DNA from: an uncultured Myxococcales bacterium
GTDB lineage: Bacteria > Myxococcota_A > Polyangia > Polyangiales > Polyangiaceae
Direction: 5' to 3'
Length of the DNA stretch: 51,618 nt
Assembly (NCBI GenBank): GCA_937902985.1
Contig: CALFNG010000529.1
Coordinates: 1 to 51,618, forward strand
Shown here in pieces: positions 26,101-33,123 of the stretch. Numbering within the stretch: the stretch's first letter is position 1; every line of letters begins with the position of its first letter. Below the pieces are notes generated by a model, which saw only the letters and a list, made by a program, of their open reading frames with translations, ran no database searches and was not told the DNA's origin. Both the position numbers and the translations under genes were made by a program.

Positions 26101-28598
26101 ACCTGCACGAGCTTGTCGAGGAGCCTGAGCTTGTCCTCGGCGTCGCGAGCGTCGCCCAGGAGGATCTCGTAGAGCGCCGGCAATCGCGCCCACTTCTCGT
26201 CTTTCTCGTAGAGAGGTGCCAGCGCGGCGGCCGCGCGCGCATCGTCGGGGCGCACGCTGAGTACGCGCTCGTACGACCGGAAGGCCCGGTCCGGAGCGTT
26301 CAGCTTTTCGGCGTAGACGGTCGCGCTCCGGAAGCTGAGATCGATCTTCAGCTCGGGCTCGGTCGCCTTGTCGGCAGCGCCCGAGAGGACCTCGACCAGC
26401 CCCTCCCAGTCCTTGCTCTCCGCATAGAGCTCCGTCAGACCATCGTAGTCGCGAATCGCGACGTAGCTGTCGCGCAGCACGCGCAGGGCCTTGGCGTGCC
26501 CCGGCTGCAACGTCAGCACGCGGCGCCAGGCGCTCATCGCCTTGGTGGGATCGCGCAGGCGATCGGAGTAAATCCCCCCGAGCTTGAGGAGGATCACGAG
26601 GCGCGCGGCGGCGTCGGTCGCGAGCGCCACGCGCCGCTCGAGCACGTCGGCGACCGTTGCGAAGTCCTTGTCGCGCTCGGCCTGCTTCTCGAGCGCGTCG
26701 AGCGCCGCGGCCGACGAGGGCTCTTCGTCGAGCACGCGCCGGTGCCAGGCCACCGCCTGGGCGCCCATATCGAGGCGCTCCGCGGCGAGCTTCGCCATTT
26801 CCATCCAGATCTCGCGCCGCTCGGCGCCCTCAGAGAGGGCGTCGGCTTCCTGCCCGAGGAGCGCGTAGAGCGGCTTGTAGGCCCGACGCTTCGCGTAGAG
26901 CTCCTTCAGGCGCTCGACGGCTTCGCGATCGGCCGGATCGACGGCGTGTAGCTTCTCGAAGGCCTCGACCGCGTTCTGTACGTTGGAAAATTGATCGAGC
27001 CAGCGACGCGCGATCATCCTCCACAGCTCGGCCTTCACCCCCGGCTCTACCTCGAGGTCGGCCTGGCGTCCCTGCATCGTCAGGAGATCGCGCCACCGCT
27101 GGAGGGACTCGTAGACCCGCGCCAGCTCGCGCACGCTCGGGAGATCGGTCGGATCGAGCTGCACGATCTGCGTGAGCACGGTCACGAGCGCCGAGTCGCT
27201 CTTCACTTCGTCGCGGTAGACGACGGCGATGCCGCGCAGCACCGGCAGGCGCCCGGGCGCGTCGTCGGCCGCGAGCTTGTCGAGCTCCTGGCGCAGCAAG
27301 TCGGTGAGGGCGTTCCAGCTCGCCGTCTGCCGGTAGAGGCGCTTCAGCGCGTCGCGCGCGTCCTTGTTGCCGGGATCCTGGCGCAACACCGCGCGCCACT
27401 GCTCGATCGCCTTCTGGGCGTTCGCGCCCTCTTCGGCCAGCTTCGCGATCTCGGCGACGATCGCTCCCCGCTCGACCCCGTCGGGCGTCGCTCGTTGCGC
27501 GTCGCCGAGGATGGTCGCCAGGCGCGTGTTCTCGCCGCGCGTCGAGCACCAGTCGCGGAAGAACGAGAGCATCGCCGCGTTGGCCGGGTCGAGCTTGCGG
27601 AGCCGCTCGAACCACGCCTCGGCGGCGTCGGGCCGGTTGCGCTTGCGCCAGTGGATCATCGCGACCTGGAGCGCCGCGCCCGACTCTTCGTCTTTGCCCC
27701 GCAGGGCGCCGGCCGAGAGTTGACCCTCGTAGAGGGCCACGAGGTGGTCCCACGTCTCGCGCGACGTGAAATAGTCGGAGAGAAAGCCCGCGGCCTCGGC
27801 GTTGCTCGGCGCCACGTCGAGGACGCGCTCGTAAGCGGCCGCGGCGCGGTCCGCCGACTTCAACTTCTTGGCGAAGGTCCGCGCGAGCCGCAGCCAGCCG
27901 GCGATCTTCTCGTCTTTCTGCGTGGCCTCGCTCGCGAATCGCTCGAGCGCCTCGGCCACGTCGTCCCACCGCCCGTCGTCGCGCAGCATGCGCTCGAGGA
28001 GCATCTCGGCTCGCCGGTTCTTCGGGTCGAGCTGCAACGCCTCGCGCAGGAGCGCGACGATGCGATCGATGAGCTCTTTCTCGCCGTCGATGCGCCCGTA
28101 GCGGAACACCACTTCGGCGGCGCTGACGAGTAGCGAGCTCCGGAACGCAGCGTCGCCTGCGCCCTGCGCTTCCTGCACGTAGCGCTCGGAAAGCTCGCGC
28201 CATTTTGCGCGCTTCGCGTTGGTGCGGTCGAGGGCGTCGGCCGCGTCGTTGTCGCCCGGCGTGTTCGCGAGGAGCCGCTCGTAGGCCGAACGCGCCGCCG
28301 CGTCGTCCATCAGCTCTTCGTCGAGGACGCGCGCAAGCTCGGCGAGGAGCGCGTGCTCGCGCGCCGTGCCGCCCCCGCGAGAAGCCGCGACGAGCTCGAT
28401 CTCGAGCAGCTTCTGAACCGCCTCGTACTCGCGCCGCCCTTCATAGACGCGGCGAGCGGACTCGAGGAGCTTTGCGAGCTCGTCTGTGCCCATACCCGGT
28501 TCGTCTTCGACCTCCATGCGGAGCGTCTGCCACGTAGGGGCGCTGTCCGGATCGTCTTGCAGCAGTCCGAGGGCGCTCTTGATCGTCTTCGCGCTCAT
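17130..28598 (-). CDS. Giant TPR-repeat protein, 3,822 residues
   Basis: One uninterrupted frame of 11.5 kb. The ATG at 28598 has AGGTG six bases upstream. No signal peptide or membrane helix is visible, so it should be cytoplasmic. Nearly the whole length is degenerate TPR-like helix pairs in units I estimate at about 105 residues (roughly 35 units), each with the pattern LA-x-hydrophobic-x-D-x-L-x-D-x-x-x-A-x-x-A-Y-x-x-x-L-x-x-D-P, then an A-L-x-x-L-Y stretch, W-x-x-L and L-x-x-R/E. Breaks in the pattern are a Lys-rich insertion near residues 890-905 (GGKKSKKKREAEG) and a Pro-rich linker near 3575-3625 (PELPPPRRSMASIAPEG), followed by more canonical TPRs to the end. No catalytic domain was recognised. 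It would form a very long superhelix suited to a scaffold. The next gene is an acyltransferase (4-base overlap); plsC diverges upstream. Confidence 0.92.
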   Translation of the reverse strand: MSAKTIKSALGLLQDDPDSAPTWQTLRMEVEDEPGMGTDELAKLLESARRVYEGRREYEAVQKLLEIELVAASRGGGTAREHALLAELARVLDEELMDDAAARSAYERLLANTPGDNDAADALDRTNAKRAKWRELSERYVQEAQGAGDAAFRSSLLVSAAEVVFRYGRIDGEKELIDRIVALLREALQLDPKNRRAEMLLERMLRDDGRWDDVAEALERFASEATQKDEKIAGWLRLARTFAKKLKSADRAAAAYERVLDVAPSNAEAAGFLSDYFTSRETWDHLVALYEGQLSAGALRGKDEESGAALQVAMIHWRKRNRPDAAEAWFERLRKLDPANAAMLSFFRDWCSTRGENTRLATILGDAQRATPDGVERGAIVAEIAKLAEEGANAQKAIEQWRAVLRQDPGNKDARDALKRLYRQTASWNALTDLLRQELDKLAADDAPGRLPVLRGIAVVYRDEVKSDSALVTVLTQIVQLDPTDLPSVRELARVYESLQRWRDLLTMQGRQADLEVEPGVKAELWRMIARRWLDQFSNVQNAVEAFEKLHAVDPADREAVERLKELYAKRRAYKPLYALLGQEADALSEGAERREIWMEMAKLAAERLDMGAQAVAWHRRVLDEEPSSAAALDALEKQAERDKDFATVADVLERRVALATDAAARLVILLKLGGIYSDRLRDPTKAMSAWRRVLTLQPGHAKALRVLRDSYVAIRDYDGLTELYAESKDWEGLVEVLSGAADKATEPELKIDLSFRSATVYAEKLNAPDRAFRSYERVLSVRPDDARAAAALAPLYEKDEKWARLPALYEILLGDARDAEDKLRLLDKLVQVSGLRLQDRAAAFAWARKAYELAPGREGALATFEAATRTAEEWPGFVEALVARLEALDGTRSGGKKSKKKREAEGNEIGRREAQRALRSKLAEVYARDMGRVDEAVQIYRLLVEEDESDDLAVQTLDRVLREADRRDDLRWLFDLRIRRTNTPLKLDLLGEWALLEEEAFGAPDNAVRLYRRMLELVPHHGSALRSLARLLRAQGDANGAAEVIALDRDQREGMDRAAREIELAKLYVEPLHKYVDALRASERALELSPNDPRAVEVVEQLLVIGETRARAAAILERAYGETGAAQRQADVLEVLIATTAARDDRLTLYGRLADVHAAKLSDANGAFDVIARAAGEFPTDLPLWDRLSALSAETGRAQDFAGGLVAAVAPTGPTGLPGRVELDLSERASTLFDEKLGDVERATPYFERMLALQPGNERAFQRLKQILTTREEWNELGGLYERVVEANPDPVRRAELLAEVALVAEEITGDRPRAIAYYERILELDPVHEQAVRSLDSLYAAEHRWDRLAQLLERRRQGAVGDERLDLDQRLGTLLFTQLGDASGALAHLEQVLRERPSATQARHLVEKILDVPELRARAAIILEAVYATRDEVPELVRVLEIHLEFATHADERRDLLRRVADLRDERLRDDAGALEAFARLLPLDPEDARARERMLEIARRLGAHERAAGVLTTTAAAATAPVPRSDILMDVARLCESELNDAARAEAVYRQVLQLAPDDASIALPPCRALERIYVRGDSQKLRDILRIEVKLEESPDARRELLGRLGELCENVLDDSRGAIDAWRARLEDDPSDPHALSALDGLYESTQSWTELIWILRVRERQTDDRETRRTFMVRIARTLTERLTEIDGAITAYRAVIEDFGADRTSLAALAMLYQLADRWQDLADTLEADLALAETPGDKLHILARLGEVRQVKLGDVAGAMEAYRQALGIDPSHERCRSALEAMLDDDGARLEAAEILHPLYESDGLHEKLLRVLEIEAEHADSTASKLATIAQAVRVAEGPLRDPTRAFSYAARGLREAVADPELRLWIDRAERLTATTGKHEDLVELLRAAVGEIVDGDLQLEVTLRIAQIAHAPLGNTALAKEYYARALDVRGDDKRALVALEALYEETGDHPALLDIVKRRAEASDTDGERRQLLFKQAQLCDEKLGDTRAAISVYEQIVEMSLDAKAIDALERLYAQAERWEDLIGLYERQIVAPGTSNERRAALHHALGKLLEKRTGEVDRAFDEYAAALSIDPRHPQSVASLEALMGQREHAARAAAMLEPVYLARLDWRRVMATIEARLDVSQDPDERRLLLRRLSKLHEEQAEDYRAALETTALLLAEDATDEGTWAELERLARVANSEARLAEIYAGELEKIATDELATARLAKRTGELFEAQKDVERSLQFYRRAYAFAPETSGGSFAAIDRLLHESGRPADRVKLYRDALDYKHDPAQRLGALHTIALLQETELSDDAGAVATYRAALDVDEGDMHALEALSRLYARGERWRDLAELTRRRAEQSALPEDEAAHRMQLAKLLVQKLGEPQTGIDELQTVVELVTASGDGPGAEAVATLEELLHAPEHKARVVDILRPIYERADDWRHLISINEQRLLLAAEVPERVTILRENANLWEKRGGDRRRAFEAIRQAWILDPEDGDARGELDRLAATTKRWDDLAAAYETGIEKTDGLTKRELLSALAQLHDKRRDDPRRALLAWERLFSLDETEFEPLEEMDALATLLSDWGALVRVLVKKVDLVPDDETRASTWRRIGEARRDMLDDALGAIEAYERALELEPESTLTIDYLIDLYEHRSDASRLVDLCRRRVELCGEGDDELKFKLLVSASSRYVTDLSDHREAIECLVQALGVQGVAEGHDEVLRRLDSLYTHERLWPELLDNLKLQAGAAPDDGARRALQKRIASLYAVQLQDAQSALEAYRGVLDGGFDEESVAAIRSIGESRDELRGDAADALEPVLRAAGRHQELASALELRLRSQTEALDRARTLRALAEVSETALGDAEQAESALIRALSEEPQDASLHGEIERLAERIGADGWRRYADALQERAVGIFDANVAADLFVRLGRVSEEKLDDAPRGAKAYTAAVERMGDDPAVLRALDRLHGRLRDTRGLADVLERRIAVEADARVQADLLNRLAVLQIHEFGERAQGLSTLRQALERVPDHTASREALEGLLDDGALFEDAFEALEFVHRMLGRTEELANLYERRVARAQSAGDRIRARLDLARVLEEMVGDRPRAQRAVEAAVAEDPSEEDSLTELERLAAVNDGWREAAETLSGALDAEQDLPAVTRMELFIRLAGWRRDKLADKRRAEDAYARALSIDPENLDVLRALEDLRREPGRERELVHTLRTRARLETDIATKRELLRDAKGLAEGPVGDRDLAEATLRDLIAEDEADLWALEELTKLRAAAGDDAEVVKLLLFRAEIGSDGEAALRLRHEAARVLVEKLQEATRATSLYEEILDSEPTDAPAATALRSLYSQAGRDRDLARLLMRLIDVATAQTERASLRIELAKLQRDRFKSQDDAIETLRAILDEDPTQAEAVLTLSQLYEAMGRDAELAELLKAQLDAARDRSDIASELALLVRLGEVHEGRLGDATAAQEAYEDVLVRDPDHRGALEAVARIAQQREDWERASTALAKLVDLASPAEGVLWALKLAEARENNGDADGVEEALQRGLKFEPNNAGLRAMLRQRWERAEKWAELADLLVGDADLIAAANPDLKVAPELPPPRRSMASIAPEGLPPMRRTLASIPPGGSVPPPPSVPAPILEQVKLLKAAAEIHIVHRRSPADAIPVLERAAQLIPHDRELLLALCDAYNAAQRGREAAQVLERVIASFGSRRTKELALYHHKLASALAQLGDKDVALIQLDMAFKIDPGSVTVLKDLGVLAFETNDLDRAQKTFRALLLQRLEPNVGISKGEVFYYLGEISAKQGDKAKAVQMFERAIENEPSLALARTKLSELKG

Positions 28599-28907
28599 CC
28601 ATCACCTGGCGGTTTCGCGCCACCTACGGCCGGCAGCAAACATTCGGCTGACATTGAGGAAACCGTGCGAAATCCTGCAGGGAAATCGCCGCTTCGAGGG
28701 GGGCCATGCTACGGAGCGGGGCTCGCGATAGCAAGGGCTGGTGCAGCCGAGCGCGCGGGCACGAGCGCGGGCCGAGTTTTCCGGAAGGTCCGTCCGCGTA
28801 GGTCCACGTTCATCGCTCAGCGTCCATCCGCGGCATCCATCGCCAGCATCCGTCGCCAACGCCCATCCCCCCAGCGCCGGCTTTCGTGTTACCTGCGAGG
28901 TTCTCGG
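28599..28907. other. Divergent intergenic region, no gene seen
   Basis: A 309-bp region between the start of the giant TPR gene (minus) and the acyltransferase (plus). It must hold both promoters, but I could not identify convincing -35/-10 pairs. A stretch at about 28810-28865 is rich in CATC words (CGTCCATCC, GCATCCATCG, GCATCCGTCG), an imperfect short-period repeat. Nothing else stands out. Confidence 0.5.
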
Positions 28908-29618
28908 ATGAGCGATTCGGTCGTACTGTCGCTAGAGAACATCTACGAGACTCTGGCGATCTCGTGGCCGACGGTCATCGACGCCCTCCGCGGCCGGCTG
29001 ACCAAGCAAATCTGCGACGATCGCCTCGAGGGGTGGTCGAAAGAGGTCGTCGACAATGCCCGGATCACCGTGACGGTCTCGGGCCGGCACCACCTCGGGC
29101 GCGGCGAGACGTACCTGGTCATGAGCAACCATCAGTCGTTGTATGACATCCCCGTACTCTTCTCTGTCGTCGGTCCGAACATCCGGATGGTGACCAAGAA
29201 GGAGCTCTTTCGCGTGCCGGTCTTCGGGGGAGCGCTGGCGGCGGCCGGATTCATCTCGATCGATCGAAGCGATCGCGACGCCGCCATCCGCAGCCTCGAC
29301 GCCGCACGCGCGCTCCTGGCCGGCGGAACGCACGTGTGGATCGCGCCCGAGGGCACGCGCAGCCGGACGGGCGAGCTCCTCCCCTTCAAGAAGGGTGCGT
29401 TCTACCTGGCGTTCGAGGCCGGTCTCCCCATCTTGCCGGTCACGCTCAAAGGCACGCGCGACGTGCTCGCCGCCAAAGGCGTCGCGTCGCATGCCGGTGC
29501 CGACGTCCGGGTGACCATCCACGAGAAGATCGATCCGCGACCCTACACCGACCGCGGTAAGGACGGCCGCATCGGGCTGATGAACGAGGTGCGCCGCGTC
29601 ATCGAGAGCGCCCTTTGA
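28908..29618 (+). CDS. 1-acyl-sn-glycerol-3-phosphate acyltransferase family protein (PlsC-like)
   Basis: 237 residues. The ATG at 28908 has GCGAGG seven bases upstream; the frame is open further upstream, but that stretch runs into the divergent gene. Catalytic motif I is NHQSLYD (NHx4D); the glycerol-phosphate motif is APEGTRS; LPILPVTLKGT follows. It would acylate lysophosphatidic acid to phosphatidic acid at the inner membrane face. The stop overlaps the start of the diacylglycerol-kinase-family gene by four bases (TTGA). The pairing points to phosphatidic-acid supply or recycling. Confidence 0.9.
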   Translation: MSDSVVLSLENIYETLAISWPTVIDALRGRLTKQICDDRLEGWSKEVVDNARITVTVSGRHHLGRGETYLVMSNHQSLYDIPVLFSVVGPNIRMVTKKELFRVPVFGGALAAAGFISIDRSDRDAAIRSLDAARALLAGGTHVWIAPEGTRSRTGELLPFKKGAFYLAFEAGLPILPVTLKGTRDVLAAKGVASHAGADVRVTIHEKIDPRPYTDRGKDGRIGLMNEVRRVIESAL

Positions 29619-30673
29619 CGGGCGCGGCGACCGCAAATCCGGCGAACCCGCCGACCTGGCCGGCGCCGAGCATGCCCGGAGCCGGCGCGGGCCTCGCGGT
29701 CCTGGTCAACGCCAACGCGAAGCGAGGGGGCCGGCGCGTGGCCGTGCAGATCGCGCGCGTGCTCCCGGGCGCGAGCGTGCGGCTGACCAAGAGCCCCCAG
29801 GAGATCGGCGCCTGGCTCCGCGTCCTCTCGCCAATTCGTGCCGTGCTCGCTGCCGGGGGCGACGGCTCGGCCGTGGCGCTGGTCAACGCGCTCTCCCTCC
29901 TGGCGGGCGAAGGCGAGTCGCTGCCGACAATGGGCATCTTGCCCCTCGGGACCGGAAACGGATGGGCTCACGCGCTCGGGGCGCCGAAGCTCTATCAGTG
30001 CCTCGAGCTGCTCGCCAGAACACCGGGTCCCTTGCCGACGCGCCGCTGCAGCTTGATCGAAGTCGAAGGGACCCTCGCTCATTTCGCGGGCTCCGGCTGG
30101 GACGCAATGATCCTCGACGACTACAAACGACAGCTCGAGGCGAGCAAGGGCCCCAGCCGGCACTTCACCAAGAGCGTCTACGGGTACCTCTCGGCCACGC
30201 TCTTGCGAACCGCGCCGAAGGTCGCGATCTTCGGCAACCCCCACGTCGTCATCGAGAACCTCGGCAGCGAGATCTACGCCATCGACAACGCGGGCCGGCC
30301 TCGGCCGCTCGAAGGCGTGGGACCCGGCGCGGTGATCTACGACGGCCCCGTCGGCACGGCGTCTGTGGGAACATGTCCCGAGTTTGGATACCGCTTCAAG
30401 GCGTTTCCCTTCGCGGAGCGCATGCCGGGCTTCATGAGCGTGCGCGCCTACTCGCGGGGCGCCCTCAGCGCCGTGACCACGATTCCCCGCCTCTGGAATG
30501 GTGAGCATCCGCTTCGGGGCATGCACGACTGGCTCGCCACCCATGTCCGGATGACGTTTTCGCGGCCCGTACCCTTGCAGATCGGCGGCGACGCGCACGG
30601 CATGCGGCGGACCATCGAGTACCGCGCGGCGAGCCGAGGCATTGGCATGGTCGACTGGCGACGAATGGGATAG
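29615..30673 (+). CDS. Diacylglycerol kinase catalytic-domain (YegS/LCB5-like) protein
   Basis: 352 residues, TTG start overlapping the previous stop. The diacylglycerol/sphingosine kinase nucleotide motif is AAGGDGS, followed by GILPLGTGNGWA and, near the C-terminus, PLQIGGDAHG. These match the DAGK_cat family, which phosphorylates a lipid diol such as diacylglycerol using ATP. An N-terminal Pro/Ala stretch precedes the LVNANAKRGG start of the fold. Together with the PlsC-like gene it forms a two-gene lipid-phosphate unit. The exact lipid substrate cannot be told from sequence. Confidence 0.88.
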   Translation: MTGAATANPANPPTWPAPSMPGAGAGLAVLVNANAKRGGRRVAVQIARVLPGASVRLTKSPQEIGAWLRVLSPIRAVLAAGGDGSAVALVNALSLLAGEGESLPTMGILPLGTGNGWAHALGAPKLYQCLELLARTPGPLPTRRCSLIEVEGTLAHFAGSGWDAMILDDYKRQLEASKGPSRHFTKSVYGYLSATLLRTAPKVAIFGNPHVVIENLGSEIYAIDNAGRPRPLEGVGPGAVIYDGPVGTASVGTCPEFGYRFKAFPFAERMPGFMSVRAYSRGALSAVTTIPRLWNGEHPLRGMHDWLATHVRMTFSRPVPLQIGGDAHGMRRTIEYRAASRGIGMVDWRRMG

Positions 30674-30730
30674 CGACGGTCGAGCGAAGTCGCTGGAACC
30701 TCGCCGACGAACTCCGCGTAAGCTGAGACC

Positions 30731-32413
30731 ATGAGAATCTCGGCCGGCGTCTCGAGCGCGTGCTTGGCCGTGGTGGCGGCGTGCGCGAGGCCGGCAGCGC
30801 CAGCGACGACCGCCGGGGCCTCGTCGACCGCGCCGAACGCGCCGAACGCGGGCGATGAATCGATCGCCACCGCCCCGGACGCCGCGATGAACGCGCCGCA
30901 CGCCGCCGGCCCCCTCTCGTGGGCGCCCCTCAACGCGGCCACGTTCGCGCGCGCGCGTGCCGAGGGCCGCATCGTGCTCATCGATGGCAGCGCCGAATGG
31001 TGCCACTGGTGCCACGTGATGGACGCGACGACCTATCAGGACCCCGAAGTGCGAAAGCTCCTCGCCGAGCGCTTCCTCCCGGTGAAGGTCGATATCGACT
31101 CGCGGCCCGATTTCGAAGAGCGCTACGAAGAGTGGGGCTGGCCCGCGACCGTGCTCATGACGGCGGATGCCGAGGAGATTGGCAAGTACCGGGGGTACAT
31201 GCCGCCCGCGAAGCTGCTCGCGGTCCTGAACGCGGCGGCCTCCGCACCCACCCCGGTGCCCGTCGTGACCGGAGCGAGGGCCACGGCCATGCAAGGCGGT
31301 CCCCTGACCGAGGGCCAGATCGCCGACGCCGCCACGATGACGCAGCGCGCGCTCGACCATTACTGGGACCCGAAGCACGGCAGCTGGGGCGAGCTGCAGA
31401 AGGTCCCCCTTTATTCGGACAACGCCTGGGCGCTCGCGCAGGCGAAGAACGGCAGCGACATCGCGCGCAAGCGGGTCCTCTTCACGCTCGGCCAGCAGCG
31501 CAAGATCATCGACCCCGTGTGGGGCGGCATCTGCCAGTACTCGACCGACGGCGACTGGGTCCATCCGCACTTCGAGAAGCTCGCGCCGTATCAGGCGGGG
31601 GCCATCGACAACTACGCCGCCGCGTTCGCGCTCACGGGCGACCCGCAATGGCTGCAGACCGCGCAGCTCGTACGCGGGTTCGTCGACCACTTCATGACGA
31701 GCCCCGAAGGCGCATTCTACGCGACCATGGACGCCGACCTGAACGCGCACGACGCGACCAAGACATTCGTCCCCGGCCAGGACTACTACGCCAGGGACGA
31801 CGCCGGCCGGCGGGCCCTCGGCATCCCGCGCGTCGACACCCACGAGTACGGCCGCGACAACGGCCTGGTCATCGCGGCCTACGTCACGCTCGCTCAGGCC
31901 GCGCACGACCCCACCGCCATCTCGGCGGCCGAGCGCGCCGCCGTGCGGATCCTCGCGACCCACGCAACCGATGCGAGCCTCGGGGGCATCGGCCACGCGG
32001 GCCAGGCCGACCCTGACGACGCGCGCGCGCTCTACCTGGCCGACAACGCGGCGTTCGGGTTCGCACTCGCCCGGCTTTACGAGGCGACGGGCAAGGTCGC
32101 GTACCTCGAAGGCGCGAAGCGAATCGCCGGCTTCATGGCCCGAGCGCTCTCCGATCCGGCCGGCGGCTTCTTCGCGTCGACGCCCGATCCCACCGCCGTC
32201 GGTGTCCTCGCGGCCCGACGGCGCCCGTTCGAAGACAACGTGATGGCGATCCGCTTCCTCGCGCGCATCGCGCGCATCGCCCCGACCGATGCTTACCGGG
32301 GGACGATCCAGCGGGCGCTCGCCGCCGTGAGCACCCGCGAGGCCATCAACGACCGCGGCCGGATGGTGGGCGATCTCATGCTCGCCATCGAAGAGAGCCG
32401 CGGCGTCCGGTAG
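30731..32413 (+). CDS. DUF255 thioredoxin-like lipoprotein (YyaL/SSP411-like)
   Basis: 560 residues. A lipoprotein signal ends at C18 (VVAAC), followed by an Ala/Pro-rich spacer. The thioredoxin-like DUF255 domain starts near residue 62 and carries the family motif WCHWCH (residues 90-95), then DATTYQDPEVRKLLAERFLPVKVD and YMPPAKLL. The rest (about 190-560) resembles the alpha/alpha-barrel part of the YyaL/SSP411 family (HYWDPKHGSWGEL, EKLAPYQAGAIDNYAAA). The family function is not established. Export as a lipoprotein is unusual for it as far as I know. It stands alone, 57 bases after the lipid-kinase gene. Confidence 0.85.
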   Translation: MRISAGVSSACLAVVAACARPAAPATTAGASSTAPNAPNAGDESIATAPDAAMNAPHAAGPLSWAPLNAATFARARAEGRIVLIDGSAEWCHWCHVMDATTYQDPEVRKLLAERFLPVKVDIDSRPDFEERYEEWGWPATVLMTADAEEIGKYRGYMPPAKLLAVLNAAASAPTPVPVVTGARATAMQGGPLTEGQIADAATMTQRALDHYWDPKHGSWGELQKVPLYSDNAWALAQAKNGSDIARKRVLFTLGQQRKIIDPVWGGICQYSTDGDWVHPHFEKLAPYQAGAIDNYAAAFALTGDPQWLQTAQLVRGFVDHFMTSPEGAFYATMDADLNAHDATKTFVPGQDYYARDDAGRRALGIPRVDTHEYGRDNGLVIAAYVTLAQAAHDPTAISAAERAAVRILATHATDASLGGIGHAGQADPDDARALYLADNAAFGFALARLYEATGKVAYLEGAKRIAGFMARALSDPAGGFFASTPDPTAVGVLAARRRPFEDNVMAIRFLARIARIAPTDAYRGTIQRALAAVSTREAINDRGRMVGDLMLAIEESRGVR

Positions 32414-32441
32414 GCTGGAGCCGTGTAGGGGGCATTCGCTC

Positions 32442-32487
32442 GAAGAGAGCGGGATGGGCCGCAGAGGCGAGAGAGAGCGCGGAGAAG
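32442..32487. repeat. Dispersed intergenic repeat, single arm (locus C)
   Basis: GAAGAGAGCGGGAT, GGGCCGC, AGAGGCGAGAGAG, GCGCGGAGAAG: the same consensus as loci A, B and D. It starts about 28 bases after the DUF255 stop in the same relative orientation as the other arms. I see no matching inverted arm nearby. Confidence 0.6.
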
Positions 32488-32596
32488 GTCGGGGTCGAAG
32501 ACTTGCTGGCTGACGCGCTTGGCTCGCGGGGTTCGTGCGATGCCCAGCGGCTCGGGCGACGGTGCCCTCCCCGACCTTGCAAAGGGCGATGGGCAC

Positions 32597-32808
32597 CCAT
32601 GGCGAGCGCCATGACCGGTCATCACCTGGGCGATGACGACCCATCGCACGTGGCATGGCCGAGCACCGTCCTTCCGATCACCAACCATCGCACGTGCCAT
32701 GGCCGGCCATCGGCCTTACGATCACGAACCATGGCATGTGCCATGGCCGGCCATCGGCCTTGCGATGACGAACCATGGCATATGCCATGGCATTGCACGG
32801 CCCATGAC
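32597..32808. repeat. 44-bp tandem array of nested palindromes
   Basis: Five consecutive units start at 32597, 32641, 32685, 32729 and 32773; the last is cut after about 36 bases and the first is the most diverged. Units 3 and 4 differ at few positions. Each unit opens with a near-palindrome of the form CCATSGCAYRTGCCATGG; in unit 5 it is the perfect 18-bp palindrome CCATGGCATATGCCATGG (32773-32790). A second palindrome, ATGGCCGGCCAT, overlaps it at unit positions 15-26, and the unit ends CGATSACGAA. A decayed unit may precede the array (GGGCGATGGGCA near 32585). It is not CRISPR: no unique spacers. Confidence 0.8.
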
Positions 32809-33123
32809 TGCCCGCGCTCACGGTGCAGCGAGAGCAGAGGGTCCGGCAGCCGTCGCGTGAAGATCCCACGGCCTTCTCCAGCCAAGGAGCACTCTCCTCG
32901 CCGGTCACGGCGGCATCGGCCTGGCCGGCTTCGACCGGCACCGCGTCTCCGGCGTCGACGGACCCGTCAGGGCCCGGGCCTGCTCCTGCCTCGGGCACCG
33001 CGCCGCGTGAAAGCACGCTCGTATAGGATTTTTTCGATTTCAAGGGCGACATCCGGGTGAACCTCTCCAGGCCTCTACCCTCGCCCGACGCGTCGTTTCC
33101 TCGGTCATTGCGTGTGCAAATCA

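Larger units (their letters stand above)
32414..33120. other. Gene-free 707-bp region with repeats
   Basis: Between the DUF255 gene and the converging acyl-CoA synthetase. It holds one arm of the dispersed repeat (32442-32487) and the 44-bp palindromic array (32597-32808). From about 32810 to 33120 only low-grade open frames exist; the longest on the minus strand runs through the 44-bp units, whose length is not a multiple of three, and has no family features. A weak stem GCGTG/CACGC (33005-33018) is followed ten bases later by a T6 run, a poor terminator candidate. Confidence 0.6.

Noticed and set aside
32597-32808. CRISPR array
   Set aside because: Units are directly adjacent with no unique spacers and no cas genes nearby.
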